Shown here piece by piece: positions 1 to 12,859 of a stretch of 64,000 bases of DNA. Positions within the stretch are counted from its first letter, which is position 1. Each line of letters starts with the position of its first letter. The translations under genes were made by a program, and so were the position numbers. This DNA comes from Dimorphilus gyrociliatus (lineage: Eukaryota; Annelida; Polychaeta; Dinophilidae): the NCBI GenBank assembly GCA_904063045.1, contig CAJFCJ010000023.1, positions 434,001 through 498,000 on the forward strand, read 5' to 3'. The notes beneath the pieces are model-generated. The model was given only the letters and a program-made list of their open reading frames with translations, was not told the origin of the DNA and searched no databases.

Positions 1-450
1 TACGAAATTCGACCGGCGTCACTCCGTTTCGCAATCAACTTGTTCGATTGATGAGTTGTCAGGCGTTAGAACAATAACGTGAATTTTATTAATCGCTTTT
101 TTTTCAACTTCCGAGAGGAGTGACAATGTCCTCGTTGATCGTTGATAAAGCGCTAATCCGATTAATGGATTATCTAAATTCGCTAATTCGTTTTGTCGAG
201 CATTATGTATAATTATTAATATACTTCGACGTCGACAGTTTTTCTCACCTTATTCTAGAATTTTAAAAGGAACTTTTTCCTCCGATTGCGCTGGTCGAAC
301 TGACGGCGTCTGAGAATGTGACGCCGTTCCTGATTGGTCTGCATACGAGACATCGACCAATCGTACGTTTCGATGCTTTTAGACGCCTTCGAAGCTCGTC
401 GGAATGCGGCCGCCGTAGAAGTTTCTAACAAGCGGTATGTAGTCAAAGTT
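1..450 (-). other. GC-richer island, possible first exon of a minus-strand gene
   Basis: This stretch has many CpG dinucleotides, unlike the AT-rich DNA to its right. On the minus strand it is open from about 446 to a TAG near 255, giving an Arg/Lys-rich frame with no family I recognise. The first true ATG in that frame lies internally. Just past the stop is a good donor (AATAAG|GTGAGA, exon end at 249), so the segment could be a mostly non-coding first exon of a gene continuing to the left. This is inference from composition and one splice site only. Confidence 0.25.
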
Positions 451-3400
451 TTAATATAAGGGGTAAAATATCAAAATATAGTTTGCCAAGCATCTGGGGA
501 AAAGTCCGTAGAATGTAAATGTAAAGTTTGATTGAGTAGCTTAATTAACCTGGCTTTTCTTCATTGCTTGCCATCTTTGGTTCCCTTGACAAACTTTTTT
601 TAATAAACAAAAACGGAAAGGTTTGCCATCATATTTGAAAGGTAACCCTATATCAACACAATTCTCAATTACCGTTTCGTTAAAAGTATTGTAGCTGTTT
701 GTTTTCTATACAAATTTTATTGTTTTCCTTCTGGTCTACTTGAATGTTTTGGTTAGGAAAAAAGCAAAAAGAGAGGGTAATGCTTTTTTTAAAAATGTAT
801 CTTTTATATCTCTTTCCTCGCGTCTCTCCTCTCCCTTTTCTGTCCGCTTCTCTTTTTCTCTTTTTCCCTCTTTCTTTTTCGATCTATCTCTGTCTCGCTC
901 ATTGTCGTGCTCCATCTTTGATGAGGGAGAAAAGACTAATTGTCGGATTATAACTTTAATATAGAATGGTATTTAATGCATTTTTTATATATCCTTTCCT
1001 TAATGATGAAGGACTTGCTTAAGATTAACTAAGTAGCTGAGGAATTTTCGTGTAGAGCAACGCGGGAATATCACAACCTGTCAGGTATACGTTCCCCAGA
1101 TTTACATCCATATCAAATCAGGGATAACGGTCTTCTTTTCAATCACGATTCTCATCAGACCTCTTCAAAGCTCCAGCGTAAATGAATATTCATTAGACCG
1201 ACAGAGAACGTGTAAATTCTCAACGTTTTCTTAATACGTTTTTATTTAGAAAGAAAATTATATAAATTCTTTGTTTTATTTTTACTAATCATTCATCAAA
1301 GCTCCTATTTCACTTGCACTTTCATTCACTCTATACTCTTTCGCTCTCTTGCTCTTTCACTCTTTTCTTCTTAGTCGGTTTCTTTGATTTATTGAACGGA
1401 GAAGTTTTATCTATATCTTTTTATCCAGCGTCTATTAAAAGATGAAATGATAAATAAACCAAATGGTCTGGCCCGTCTAAATCCTATTTCAACTTTTTTA
1501 GATATTTTCGTAAAGCAAAAGGAAAAAAAACATTACCAAACTAAAAATAGAAAGAGATATGCATTATTTTTCATACGTGGAATATATTAATTACATCCTT
1601 ACCGATCAGTCCTTTTGTATCCATTGTTCTTTTTCTCTCTCTAAAACAGTGGTTTCAGCGAAAAAACTACTACATAGCATACTTTTCCTCGCTGCCACTA
1701 TTCATATAGCTTCTGAGCGGAATATATCAATATTTTTACTTGTTTCAATACAAATAGAGATATACTTAGTTGTATATTAGACGACGTCGGCGTCTCTTTC
1801 TATCGCTCCACTTCCCTCCCTTTCTGGCTCTCTCTCTCATTAAAATTATTTTGAAAAGTCTCAGCTGTTAATTTTAAATTAAAGAAATAACGAGAAAAAA
1901 AACCAGTAAAATATTCTAACAAGCGTTTTTTCACTCTTTCTTTTTATTATATAGAAATAAAAAGTAAAGTAAAAAATAGAAAAGAAATAAACAGAATAAA
2001 CTATACGCAATTTTTAAAAGGGAGAAGGCAAGGTAAAAGTTTGCCATTTGACATTTTTAGAGAGACAGAAAGAGAGACAGACAGAAAAAAAGAGAAATGT
2101 AACGATTCCTTTAAAAAGGAAGAGAAAGGGAGAAAATTATGAGAAATATGAATTTATGTAAATAATTTATACGATAGAGATAAAAAAGAAAAGAAAAACA
2201 AAAGAGACGGTTTTTTTTTATAAAAAAAAAGTAAATAAAAAAAAAGATAATTACATAAAATATTTGTAGTAAAAAAATATGTCTTTCTTTTATTTTTTTT
2301 CAACTTAGATTTTCCATATGAAAATATAATAAAAGAGAACAAATTAGCGAGACTGCTAATTGTTAATTTAAAAGGGTGTTGTTGATCAGTTACTTCAATA
2401 ATGACATTAGTGAATACAATCAATGGTATTATATTTCAACAACACATGACTCGTTTCAAAACAACTTCAACTGGCTATTCTTATTTATCATATACTAAAA
2501 GAAATATAACGGTATTATTACCTTTCAAATGAGCGATTGAGTAATAAGGTGACTCTTCAACGAGGAAGGATCGAGACAAATAGATAGATGGACAGATAGA
2601 CAGATAGAGAGATAGATACAGATATATAGATAGACATGTAATGTACCATATAGTTGTATGTATATAAAAAGCGCTTATTGTATAAATAGTTGCGCAAAAA
2701 ATATATACTATTTCTAGACCGGCAACTGACGAGAGGAGTAGAGAGATATAGAAAGGAGAGAAGAAAAGAAGAAGAAAGAGACGAAGAAGGAGGCGGAGGA
2801 GTAGGAGGGGGAGGAGGAGGAGATCGAGAGCAAAAAATAAGAAGTACAATACTAATGAGAGGCATAGAATACGACGGGTTCAATAACATTTTAATTATGA
2901 TTTCTCTAGTAAATAATCCTCAAGTAAAAAAAAAGAGGAGAGAAAAGAGAGAATGTAAGCATTTTACGTTCTTGTAATTGACGAAAGAAACTAACGAAAC
3001 AACGCATATGCTTTCATGCGTAAAAATTCGCTTCATCATTCATCCGTTTCAAAGCAACCTAAAACTGCTTTCGACGCTGGTTCTGTCGAATCATTTAACG
3101 ACCTTGTAACTACTTATTGAACAAAGAATTTCTATTAATCTCTTTTTTTTTCTTTATTAATTTCAATTTTCAATAGAGAACCTTATAAAGAAATTTAGCT
3201 CGTATCACTTACTTAATACAATATATGCTATATACAGTTTATATTTAAATAAATACTCACAGAAATCAATTAATCCAGTAATAAACAAATGAGAAAAATG
3301 TAAAACTTAAGAGATTCATTATCTTAATAAAACTTTTTGGGAAATTCACGGTCACGTTTCGTGGTCCGACCAATCCTTCTTACCGCTTTGATGATCTCTC

Positions 3401-4639
3401 ATTTCCGACGTAAGTTCGGTGAGGCGCATTCAAGTCCAAGTGATAAAGAAAGAGAATGACAAGACTACTAAATAGCGCAAGTATACGAGTAGACGTTACT
3501 GGAGTAAGTAAGCAGATTTATATTTCATCATTTTCCGAGCCAAGTGTCTTTACATTGATTATCTTTTCAAATAATGACGTTATTTAAGGGGTATATAACA
3601 TTGATGGAATCGTATGATTAAATGCAGGAGATATTTTACATAATTCCTGTCGTGTTTGTCAATAGAATAAGTAAATTGATTGATGATTTTTGCTATTCTA
3701 TTTCAAACTCCATCGAAATTTAAAACCACTGTAAACTCATTTATTTTTCATAAATCTCTACTTTATCGCCTTATTCCATTCCTTATTTTACTTGAAATTA
3801 TAAGAATATACAATATGCATTTCAACTGCTTTGTAACAGTATTAAAAAGTTTTTATGCCAACTTTTGCGCTACTTCCCATTAACAAATTAAGTTAACTTT
3901 TAAAAAAAAGAAACGGAAACTAAAGTTGAGCAGTTAATGACAGGCCACAATCGATTTCGCGCTCTTTTTTTCAACTATAGACAAAGATAAATGACAATGA
4001 AGGTAATTTTACATTGATTTTACGTTCCGTTCCTTTGAAATTTGCCTGTTGAACTGTATTCCTATCACGATTAGTCACCTGACTATAAAGCTCTTTTTTT
4101 ATCATCTACTGTCAAATGTAAAGAAAAAGTTGAAGGAAGAAAGTGAGTTACAGTGAGAACGGAACATAATAAAGAAAAACACATTTGACAATGGTGAGAA
4201 GGCGATAAAAGAAAGAGAGCGAAAAAGAGACAGATTAAGGGAGCAGAAGAGTGAATAGGAAAAAGTATAGGAAGGAAGTAAGGCAGGCAAAAAAAAAACA
4301 CCTGTTATATTGATATCATCTTACGGTTGAAAACTAACAAAAAAAAGGAAAAGTAGATAGAAAGAAGGAGAGGAAGAAAGGAAGGAAGGAAGAAAAAAGA
4401 AATTTAAAAAGGGGGAAAGGTATAAAAACTATTTCTCCTCGTAGTAATACTGTAAAGGGGAAACTAGATATGAAATAAATATATCATATTCTTTCTCTTT
4501 TTCTCTTACACCTCCTTATTCTTCTTTTTTTTCTTTTTCTGTTTCTTCTCCTTCTTCTTCTTTTTCTTCTTTTTCTTCTTCTTTGCCTTCTTCATCATTC
4601 TTTCTTCTTTCTAAGTTTTTGAATCAAATTCTCATCACG
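451..4639. other. intergenic, low-complexity AT-rich DNA
   Basis: I see no supportable gene. The stretch holds purine/pyrimidine-strand-biased tracts (pyrimidine runs near 800-900 and 4490-4610, purine runs near 2030-2120 and 4320-4420), a GATA/GACA-type patch near 2580-2640, and a GGA-rich patch near 2785-2825. Open frames here are products of these biased tracts. Confidence 0.6.
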
Positions 4640-5010
4640 ACTGTCACGTGATCTAGAGATCGTCTTTTTGGTTGGTAAGCGCATGCGTCTTCCGAAACGA
4701 AGCGGTCATCCGAAAAAGCGTATTTCGCGCTGTTTTAGAGATTTACTAAAGAATTGCTGAAACTATCGGGACGAGTAGATTCAGCAGAACCCAACTAGGC
4801 GTTTCTATAGTGACGCCTCGTAGACGCATTTTCGAGAGCCGCCACCGACTAGGCGTCGAGCACGTTTCCTCGTAATCCGTCCGAGGTTTTTTTGAAAAAA
4901 GCTTTGTTTGCGTAAGGGTTAAAACGGTTTCTATAAAATACACTATTCATAAAGTAGCGTTCTGGATAAAGGGGATAGTTGTGTTTAATCATATCACGAA
5001 TGTATTTCAG
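4640..5010 (+). promoter_or_regulatory. CpG-rich promoter / 5' UTR region of the transporter gene
   Basis: This is a locally GC- and CpG-richer block directly upstream of the transporter start codon. It contains an E-box palindrome in the context GTCACGTGAT (4643-4652), the USF/TFE type, and an NRF1-like GCGCATGCGT (4679-4688). The start codon lies 2 bases after a TTTCAG acceptor-like sequence ending at 5010, which suggests an intron in the 5' UTR with its upstream exon inside this block. The transcription start is not visible; motif roles are inferred. Confidence 0.5.
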
Positions 5011-5012
5011 AA

Positions 5013-8000
5013 ATGGACTTTGCAAAACAACTCTTTCAAACTTATGGTCAGCCCCTAATTGATCGCTTTAATATATGGTATGAGACCCTTCGAGTTCGAC
5101 TAAGAGAAGATAGAAAAGGATGGGGAATAAGTCTTGCTGTTCTCGTTGTCAACATCATAAGAAGCTCCATAACCTACAGTTTCGGGGTCTTTGTTGTCCA
5201 ATTGAAAAAGATCTATCAACGTCCTATGGCAGAACTCGGTAAGTCAATGTTTCCCTTATCAAAAGCGCTTTTGCTGGTTTTTTTTTGCTGTATTTAAGTT
5301 TTACTTACGAGAACCGCATTATAGTGCGCAGGCGCGCATATCGTCTTTCCTTAATCTATTAAATATTAAAACTAAAAATAGAATTTCAAGTAAAACTATA
5401 AACTAAATAAAGTAAAGAATAAAAAAAGATAATCTATTATCGACCGAGTTTTGCTTAACTATTTTATCTTAATCATTATAAAAGAAATAGCAGACAATAC
5501 TCTCAAAGTGAGAGCTGTTTTCTTATATAGTAGTTTCATTAGTTTTATTTCTCTTCTCTTCTTCTCTCCCCCTTTCCTTTTTTCTCTTGCCTACTTTTTA
5601 CGAAAAGGAAAAGTCGACCTAAAACACGTCAGACGCTCGTTAGACGCCTTTAATAGGCCTATTCTCTTCCGCTATCCAATTAATCATCGCCGTCCGAACG
5701 GCGAACGGAACGGGCTTGTCAGATATTTAACGTCGCGGAAAAACCGATCGACGTTATTGATGCGTGTGCTTTTAGCTTATATATATATTTATATATATAT
5801 TTATAGTATATTCTTTCTTTTCTTGTTTTTATAGTTTGTACATAGATTGTATACTTTCTATACAGAAATCCGATTAAAGTAGTTATTGTATAAGATATTT
5901 ATGATACTTGTATATTGAATAGTTAAATTACTGATAATGACAGGGAGACTTGACGAAAAAAGGTGAAAAGATGAAGGGAGAATGAGAAAGACAGACGTAT
6001 ACGAGCAGTAAATAGTTTTATAGTTTAGTGTAACAATAAGTAAAGGCACGCAATGATTTGCGGAGCGTATAAATAACAATAGAAAGCAATTTATCGACGA
6101 TTGAATTATTAATAGTACTCAAATCTTATATCGATATGTACAGTGATAATTTGAATAGACGAGTAGTAGGATAACAATCGGGATTTTCTTTGTATCCCTT
6201 ATTAAATATAGAGAATGATTAATTTTGTTGATTGTTATTAATCGAATAGATTAACTTTCCACAAGGTTGACTAGTCTTATGCATTTTCGCTTCGATTCTT
6301 TTCTCTTTTCGGAACATATCCTTATCTTAGTCCTTCCTCTCTTTTTTTTTTTGACTTTCCATTCACGCTATTCGCCATATTTTTCTATGAAACAACGCAA
6401 TTAAGATACATAAATAAACTAAACTAATTCTCGGAAAAAGTTGTAAATGAACCTATGAAGAAACCGATACTTTCTTTGGGGAAATATACCTTATTAGGCA
6501 ATTGTGGTTAAAACTTTAGGATAGGGTTAGCCTTAAGGTGATAATCAAAATAAGATTAAGAATAGAAATGAGAGAAAGATGAAGAAGATGAAGTGGGATA
6601 AGAAGAAGAAGAAGAAGAAAGAAAAAAAGAAGGATGTATAGAAAAGTAGAAATGTAGGAATATTAAGTAGATGATAAAGGAGAAAATAAGGGTTTTGATA
6701 GTAACTGTGACATCGACGATGACGATGCTAATGATAATGACGTGAAGACGTAAATGAAAGAAAAGAAGAAGACAGAGACACAGAAGGAAAGGGGAAAAAA
6801 AGCAACTGCACAGTCTAACAAAGTAAACAGACACATGGTAATTCATTCATTCATTCTCGTTGTCTAGCGCTTAATCAACTGCAAATGACTTTGCAGTAGC
6901 GCTTTAATCCCAAACTCAATTTGTAATCGTTGTTGTTTCGTCTCTCTCACAATAGGAAACCTCAATAGAACTGTGTGAAATCACCAAACAGAGCTTCTTA
7001 AGCACAAAGCTTTAAAGAATGCGAAATGATTAAAAGAGAGAATATACCTATAAACTAGAACATTGTTTCATTGTAAATGAAATTTAAGTAAATTAATAAC
7101 GTAGCGATCAATTACTACGTCATTTTCTCCCTCCTTAAATAAGTTTTCTTTAAGTCAATAAGCCTCCCTCTACTCCCATTTCCCTCCACCCCCTTTGCTC
7201 CTTTTTTATTGTCAAAGAATTGAAGGCAACTAGTTCTACGAGACAAGCGTTTAAACGATTTCCATTCTTATCGGTACAGTGCAGTTGCGCCCGCCCAACC
7301 GCAACATCCTTAATGCAAAATTTCCGTTTACAGATTGGATTGGAACGCTATCTCTCTGCATATTTTTGTAGAATCTAGTTAAGTGCCATTAAGAGAATGT
7401 TAATTAGTCAAGAGAAGACTGTAAAAGAGAAAGAAACAACGCTCAATTAGCGCATGCGTTAATAACTATGTAATTGATTTAGCACAAAAATTATGATTAT
7501 TAATCAGATTTTTTTTTCTCACAGATTGGATTGGAACCCTCTCATTTTGCATATCTCTATCTTGCGCTCCTATATCAGTTGCTGTAGTTAGGGCGTTTAA
7601 ATATAGGGGCTATAGGATAGTTGGATTTGTAGGGACAATTGTACTATCTCTATCCTGTATGTGCTCGTCGCTCATTCAAGAATTGGAATGGATGTTTTTA
7701 ACGCACAGTCTCCTATATGGCGTAGGAAGCAGCTTTATTTACATGGCGTCTTCGCTCATTATTGGGGAGTACTTTGACAAAGACCACAAGTATCATGTCC
7801 TGGCTACAAGCATCTTACTATGCGGATATCCCCTAGGTATTTATTATTCTGTATTTTCGAAACAAAGGTAGAAGAAATCTTTTATGAACTGATAAGACTA
7901 AATGCTGTATACTTATACTAATGTATAGATAGTATCTATACTGTATATTAGCTTTACAAATATTAGTATATATATAAATTTATATATACTGTATATATAA

Positions 8001-9903
8001 AACAGAAAGAGGAAAAAAAACAATTATAAAGAATTTTTTTAGTACCTCATTTTCCTATAACAATGCATCACTTGTAACTTAATTGCAACTTATATATTCC
8101 CTAAAACCATTTTAAAACCCTACAAACAGGTTTAAGATACTCTTTTCTTTTGTCTCTTTCTCTCCATCTCTCTCTTTCTCTCCCGCTCTCTCTCCTCTCT
8201 GTCTGTCCGTCTCTCTCTCTCTCTCTCTTTCTTTCTCGTTTACTCATTCTCCATCCTTATTTTTCTACCTTACTTATTTTTTTCTTTATGTTTTTTTTTC
8301 TGCTGGTTTACAGGTAGCCTTCTCTTCAATCCAATAAACGCTTGGTTGGTCACCAGCTATGGCTGGAGAATTGCTTTTAGAATTGCTGCCGGTCTTATTA
8401 TTGTTACTGGATTACCGTGCTGTTGGGTATTTTCCAGTAAGGATACAATCAACCCAGAAATCTTAAGAGATGAGGAAGAAATAACTCCTAGAACCCCAGA
8501 ACCTCCAGAGCCCGTTGTGGAAGAGGTTGAGGTTGAACAGGAGGCAAAGGTAAAACGGAGGCGTTGCTGCACGCTAGCGGAACTGAAAGAACGGCCGGAA
8601 ATCGCTCTATGGTACATGGGGAATTTGCTAAATTACTTGGGATTCTATATGCCATTCGTAAATTTGGTAAGTAAAATATGAATGAAATAAAGAGAAAATT
8701 ATGATTTGGGGATATTCTATAATCTGATGGAACAAATTTTCCAATAAAAAGAAAAGGCAAAACGGAATCTACTGACTATTAATTTTTTTTGAAATATCTC
8801 TGTTACACAGTCGTTTATTTATAGGCTTAAGAATGACAAAGTGTTATCGTTACGACGTTTGTCAGTAGAACTTAATAGGAAACTGGCAAACGAAGAGGAT
8901 AAAAAAAAACTATAAAATAGAAAAAGAGAGAAATAATAGCCTTTTTCTCTACATTGATTTCATTAATTAATCTATTTAGTCGTTTATTCGTTCATTTTTG
9001 TTTTTCAGGCGTATTACATGAAGCTTAAAGGAATTGAGGAGACGAGAAGTTCTTGGGCTCTTACTCTGCTCAGTTTATCGGAATGTGTATCTTATATTCT
9101 TGCTTCCTTCTTTGGTGACTATTTAAAAGGCAAACTTGTCTATGCTAATGTCATATCGGCAGCAGCTTTAAGTCTCATTTGTATACTTTGGCCTATGCTA
9201 GACTTTTCTTATTCGATGATACTCTTCACATCACTCAGTAAGTACACTTATGTTCCACTTTGTAATTAGACAAAGAAAATAATTGATTTTTCTTCCACTT
9301 GTCTTTTTTCCTCCAGCTATGGGAGGCTTTTTAGGTTTGACTATTGTATACACTTACGCCGCTTCCGGTGAAGTTACTAAACTTCCTATCGATGTTGCAT
9401 GGTCGTTTACGAATTTGTGGTCTGGTGTTGGCATACTTTTGGGTCCATTTTTCTCTGGTAAGTACAGTAGCTTCGGCATTAAATAATTGAATAACTAGTG
9501 CTGCCTTCTGCTGTTCCAATATAAATATTATACTTTATTTATCTAACGGAAAAGTTAATTGAATTCGTTGAAAATAGGAGCTATTTACGACATCCGACGG
9601 AACTACGACGATGTCTTCTACGTAGTTGGAGCCCTATTTGTTCTAGATGCTCTATTATTTGGTGGAATTGTCGTTTTGCAAAAGTGGAGGGAAGCCCATC
9701 CTCCTCCGGAGGCTATACCGCTGGAAAAGAGAAAATTCAGTTCGGTCTCGGAAACTGAAATGGCAGCAACAACAACTACAGCCGAATACGGTAGTATAGA
9801 AAAGCCTGCCGGACCATTAGACGCTCCTAGAAGACCTCCAAGTACCTACAAGTTGAAAGAAGAAGAATCGAATAGAGAGGAAGATTACTTTAGAGTAAAT
9901 TAA
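5013..9903 (+). CDS. SLC16 / monocarboxylate-transporter-like major facilitator protein (528 aa, 6 exons)
   Basis: Plasma-membrane solute carrier of the SLC16-like major facilitator group; the substrate cannot be told. Coding exons are 5013-5238, 7525-7836, 8314-8666, 9009-9237, 9317-9457 and 9578-9903. All joins are GT-AG with matching phases (1,1,0,1,1) and total 1587 nt including TAA. Residues 33-38 (DRKGWG) sit just before TM1, where SLC16 proteins carry their D-G-x-x-G-W signature. About twelve hydrophobic segments follow in a 6+6 arrangement. They are split by an acidic/Pro-rich then basic cytoplasmic loop at about residues 220-275, which is the usual long TM6-TM7 loop. The C-terminal tail (about 455-528) is hydrophilic and Ser/Thr/Glu-rich. 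The start follows a probable 5' UTR acceptor. The length fits the family. SLC16 orphan members (MCT8-14-like) are as likely as true lactate carriers. Confidence 0.9.
5620..5775. other. GC-rich island inside transporter intron 1
   Basis: A roughly 150-base CpG-rich patch lies in an otherwise AT-rich intron. It contains TAGGCCTA (5654-5661) and several GACG/CGTC words. An open frame crosses it but runs into a TA microsatellite and resembles nothing known. It could be an alternative first exon, an enhancer or a remnant; I cannot decide. Confidence 0.3.
7334..7371 (+). pseudogene. degenerate duplicate of the start of transporter exon 2
   Basis: A TTTACAG acceptor ending at 7333 is followed by 38 bases that align without gaps to the first 38 bases of true exon 2 (7525 on). 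They begin with 13 identical bases. In the same phase the copy reads D-WIGTLSLCIFL then TAG, against D-WIGTLSFCISL in the real exon. Several differences are silent third-position changes. It ends in a stop, so inclusion would truncate the protein. See findings. Confidence 0.6.
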
Positions 9904-10162
9904 TGGAAAGAATGATTTTAGAAGTGTTAAAATGTTAGATGGTTAAGGATTTTAAATTAATTAATTGTAATATATATAAATATATTAAGACTATTAATTA
10001 AAATATTGATATCTGTAAGAAGTAAGGAGATAAAAAGATACAAAAAAAATCATTAGGCTTTCGTTTTTGTTCATAATTGTAAATGTACGAGGAAAAAAAA
10101 AGGAAAAACATGGAATGCTTGTGTTTATTTAAATGAAGGGATGAACATATAAAAGAAAAACA

Positions 10163-10168
10163 AATAAA
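10163..10168 (+). terminator. candidate polyadenylation signal, transporter gene
   Basis: The first clear AATAAA after the transporter stop codon, about 260 bases downstream in AT-rich DNA. In DNA this AT-rich the hexamer is common, so the assignment is tentative. Confidence 0.35.
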
Positions 10169-11520
10169 AAAGTTTCGTTTCTATCTTATCGACGGATACG
10201 ATTCAAAAAAAAAAACAGAGGAGATCTATAATGAATTTATCATAGTGGATGGGTAATAATCGATCGATTACTGTTTAATTTTATCCATTGTAAATCATGC
10301 GGCTTATCGATTGATTAAACAAATCTATAATGAATCATTTCCCTTTCTCTCCGAGTCTTCCTTTTCCGTTCAAGAAAACTAAGAGCTAGGAACAGAATAA
10401 CAGAGATCGAAATAGACCAACAATATTACATTTATTCTATTTTTCCAATTCGTATCCCATCCGTAAAATACTCCATTCCGATAGTCGTTTCAATGATAAA
10501 ACGTTTCGAGATGACCAACATCAATTTTGTTAATCCGACCATAATCCGCTCTCTTCCCAGCAGCTAAAGCTATTAAGATTATATAATTACGATTGACTGC
10601 ATTATACAATATGTTAAAAAGAGGGAAAAAATGTGTTTATCCCTTCGACTTTAATGCTCTCAACCGTTGAAAATATATTGTAAAAGTCTTATAGCAGTAT
10701 AGTAAAAAATTTAATAAAATATTTGTCAATTCTCCGTTAATTATTTTAATTAATTATCTAATTAGTTAAATATATGACAGGTAATCCTTTCATTCTGTAT
10801 TCATTTCAACCGTTTTTTCGATAACTATTCATCCGAAATTTCAACGATTTTACGCCATCTTGCGGGTTTTAAATAGTTTACCCTAGTGGGCAATAATTGA
10901 AAGTGAAGGAGAGAAAAGGCAACGGAAGAAAACGTTGGAGAGATTGAGCGACGTAGACAGAAAAAAGCGGAAGGGGCTTATTAAAAAATTAAGAAGGAAA
11001 GGAGTTTAATTATGTAAAAAGTTGAGTGATAAATTGAGAAATTTCAATGTGTTTAGATTGAAAAGTATTCGAAAGGCTTGGGGTGTGAACCGTTCCATTA
11101 TTAAATCAATCAATCTATTGATTGAGATCTTATTTAACGATAAGCATCAAGGTAAAGCATCCAGGACAATTTAATAAAATGATTAATAAACTTGTTTATA
11201 TTAGACGATTATTATGTCAATTTTCCAAATTAAACATTTCTCACTTTTCCTACGATAACAGAAGATTTATATATAGAAGGAAAACCAGCTAGTTTATGAC
11301 TAAATAAGAGAGAAAGAGAACAGAGAAAGATTTGAAACAATAAGATAAAAGTTTAGGGAAAACTATCTGCTTGTTTAATCAGTTAAAAAGAGGTCATAGT
11401 GGCAAATCTTAGAGATTGGGCCATGCTCTAGAGTATTAAAAGAATCTATGCACGGAGAAGAATTAATTTTTTAAGAAAAGAGTGACACCTGTAGGCGGAT
11501 AAGTAGGCCTAAATTACAAG
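10169..11520. other. intergenic spacer
   Basis: AT-rich DNA between the transporter and the neuropeptide gene. I see no gene or RNA here. Confidence 0.5.
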
Positions 11521-11521
11521 C

Positions 11522-11661
11522 ATAAAAGGCGTTGTCCCAAGCAGTAGTGGCGTTATTTTGCGTACGTTGACGGAAAAAGTTTGTTTCATATATTTCCTAA
11601 ACAAACTTAATCGTTGAAAAACGATTCTCTTTTTTTCTTTTTTCAACTGACAGACAAGATT
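11522..11661 (+). promoter_or_regulatory. putative core promoter and 5' UTR of the neuropeptide gene
   Basis: A TATA-like ATAAAAGG (11522-11529) lies about 140 bases before the start codon in a locally GC-richer patch. A pyrimidine run ending in ACTGACAG (acceptor at 11652) precedes the ATG at 11662, so a small intron in the 5' UTR is possible. The alternative is an upstream in-frame Met within that pyrimidine tract, but it would put a Phe run before a good signal peptide, so I chose 11662. Confidence 0.35.
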
Positions 11662-12785
11662 ATGAAATCGAATTACGCTCTGTTCGTCACCTTAATCTGC
11701 TGTTGCGTAATTGTTGAACAATTCGCTCAAGAATATTCACCGGACGGTTATAAATTCGACGATGGTTTGATATTTTCCAATTCTTTGTTGTATTGCTTTA
11801 TATTTTCCGGCTTTCACTTCTTTCAAATTACGCTTACGAAAGTACGCTTTTGCAGCTGTCGATTAGACTGTCGCTGACAACATTTGTCCGTTTATGAGCT
11901 TTAGCTTTTTAGCTTAATATCTATCCAATAGAAATATATATATATATATATATATACATATCTTTTTTTATACATAAGTATACGTATTCATAACGCCTAT
12001 GCTTATACATATATGTATACAAAAAAGGATTATATACTACCTATGAAGGGATAATAGTAAAAGAGTTTAATCTCTTTAATTAGCTTCTCAACGATGCTGA
12101 AAAGTATTTAAAAAACAGTCGATTAATCTTAAACAAATTTTCAATTATCAGTTAGATGTAAAAAGATATTCTAATAAGTTGTAATATTAAAATATCAAAT
12201 CATATTCAATCGAATGGAATGAATTAAAAGTCTGCTTGAATTTCAAAAATAATTAACTTTTGAGAAAATAATATACAAACACTGAAAGAAAACAGATAGA
12301 AAGAAAGAAAGAAAGAGAGGTGAAGTTTGTTATTGTTGGATTTAATATCTTTATAAATATAACATATTTAAGTTTTCCCTCTTAACCCTTAAAATATTTC
12401 ATATTTTTCATTCTTTCGTTCCCCTCCCTCTTTTCTATATCTTCCTCCTCTTCTTCCTTCTCCTGTTCAGTCTGTTCTTTGTTATTGCTCCTCCTCTCAC
12501 TTTATTAATGCTATTAAGGCAAGAAAACGTAATTAATCATATTAAGTTTATTCTACTTCGTATTCGACTTAAAAAAGTATACATTTAAGTTGATAGCAAT
12601 CTTTATATAGATCAAATGAGCGAATAAGTGTACATACATATTCATATATGTACTTGTATATATATATTATTCATGATCTACACAGTACATACGTAAGCAT
12701 CTTTCCATTTTCTTAGCAATCTATACTAGCTGGGGAGCAATTTATATTAAAAATGTATGTATAAGTATCTATATATGTATATTTA

Positions 12786-12859
<74 letters not shown>

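Noticed and set aside
2481-2977. Long open frames on both strands near 2.5-3.0 kb
   Set aside because: They follow GATA- and GGA-rich simple sequence and read as low-complexity protein on either strand.
5451-5834. 127-codon open frame in transporter intron 1
   Set aside because: It begins in T-rich DNA and ends in a TA repeat; only the GC-rich middle is of interest and it matches no family, so it is listed as an island and not as a gene.
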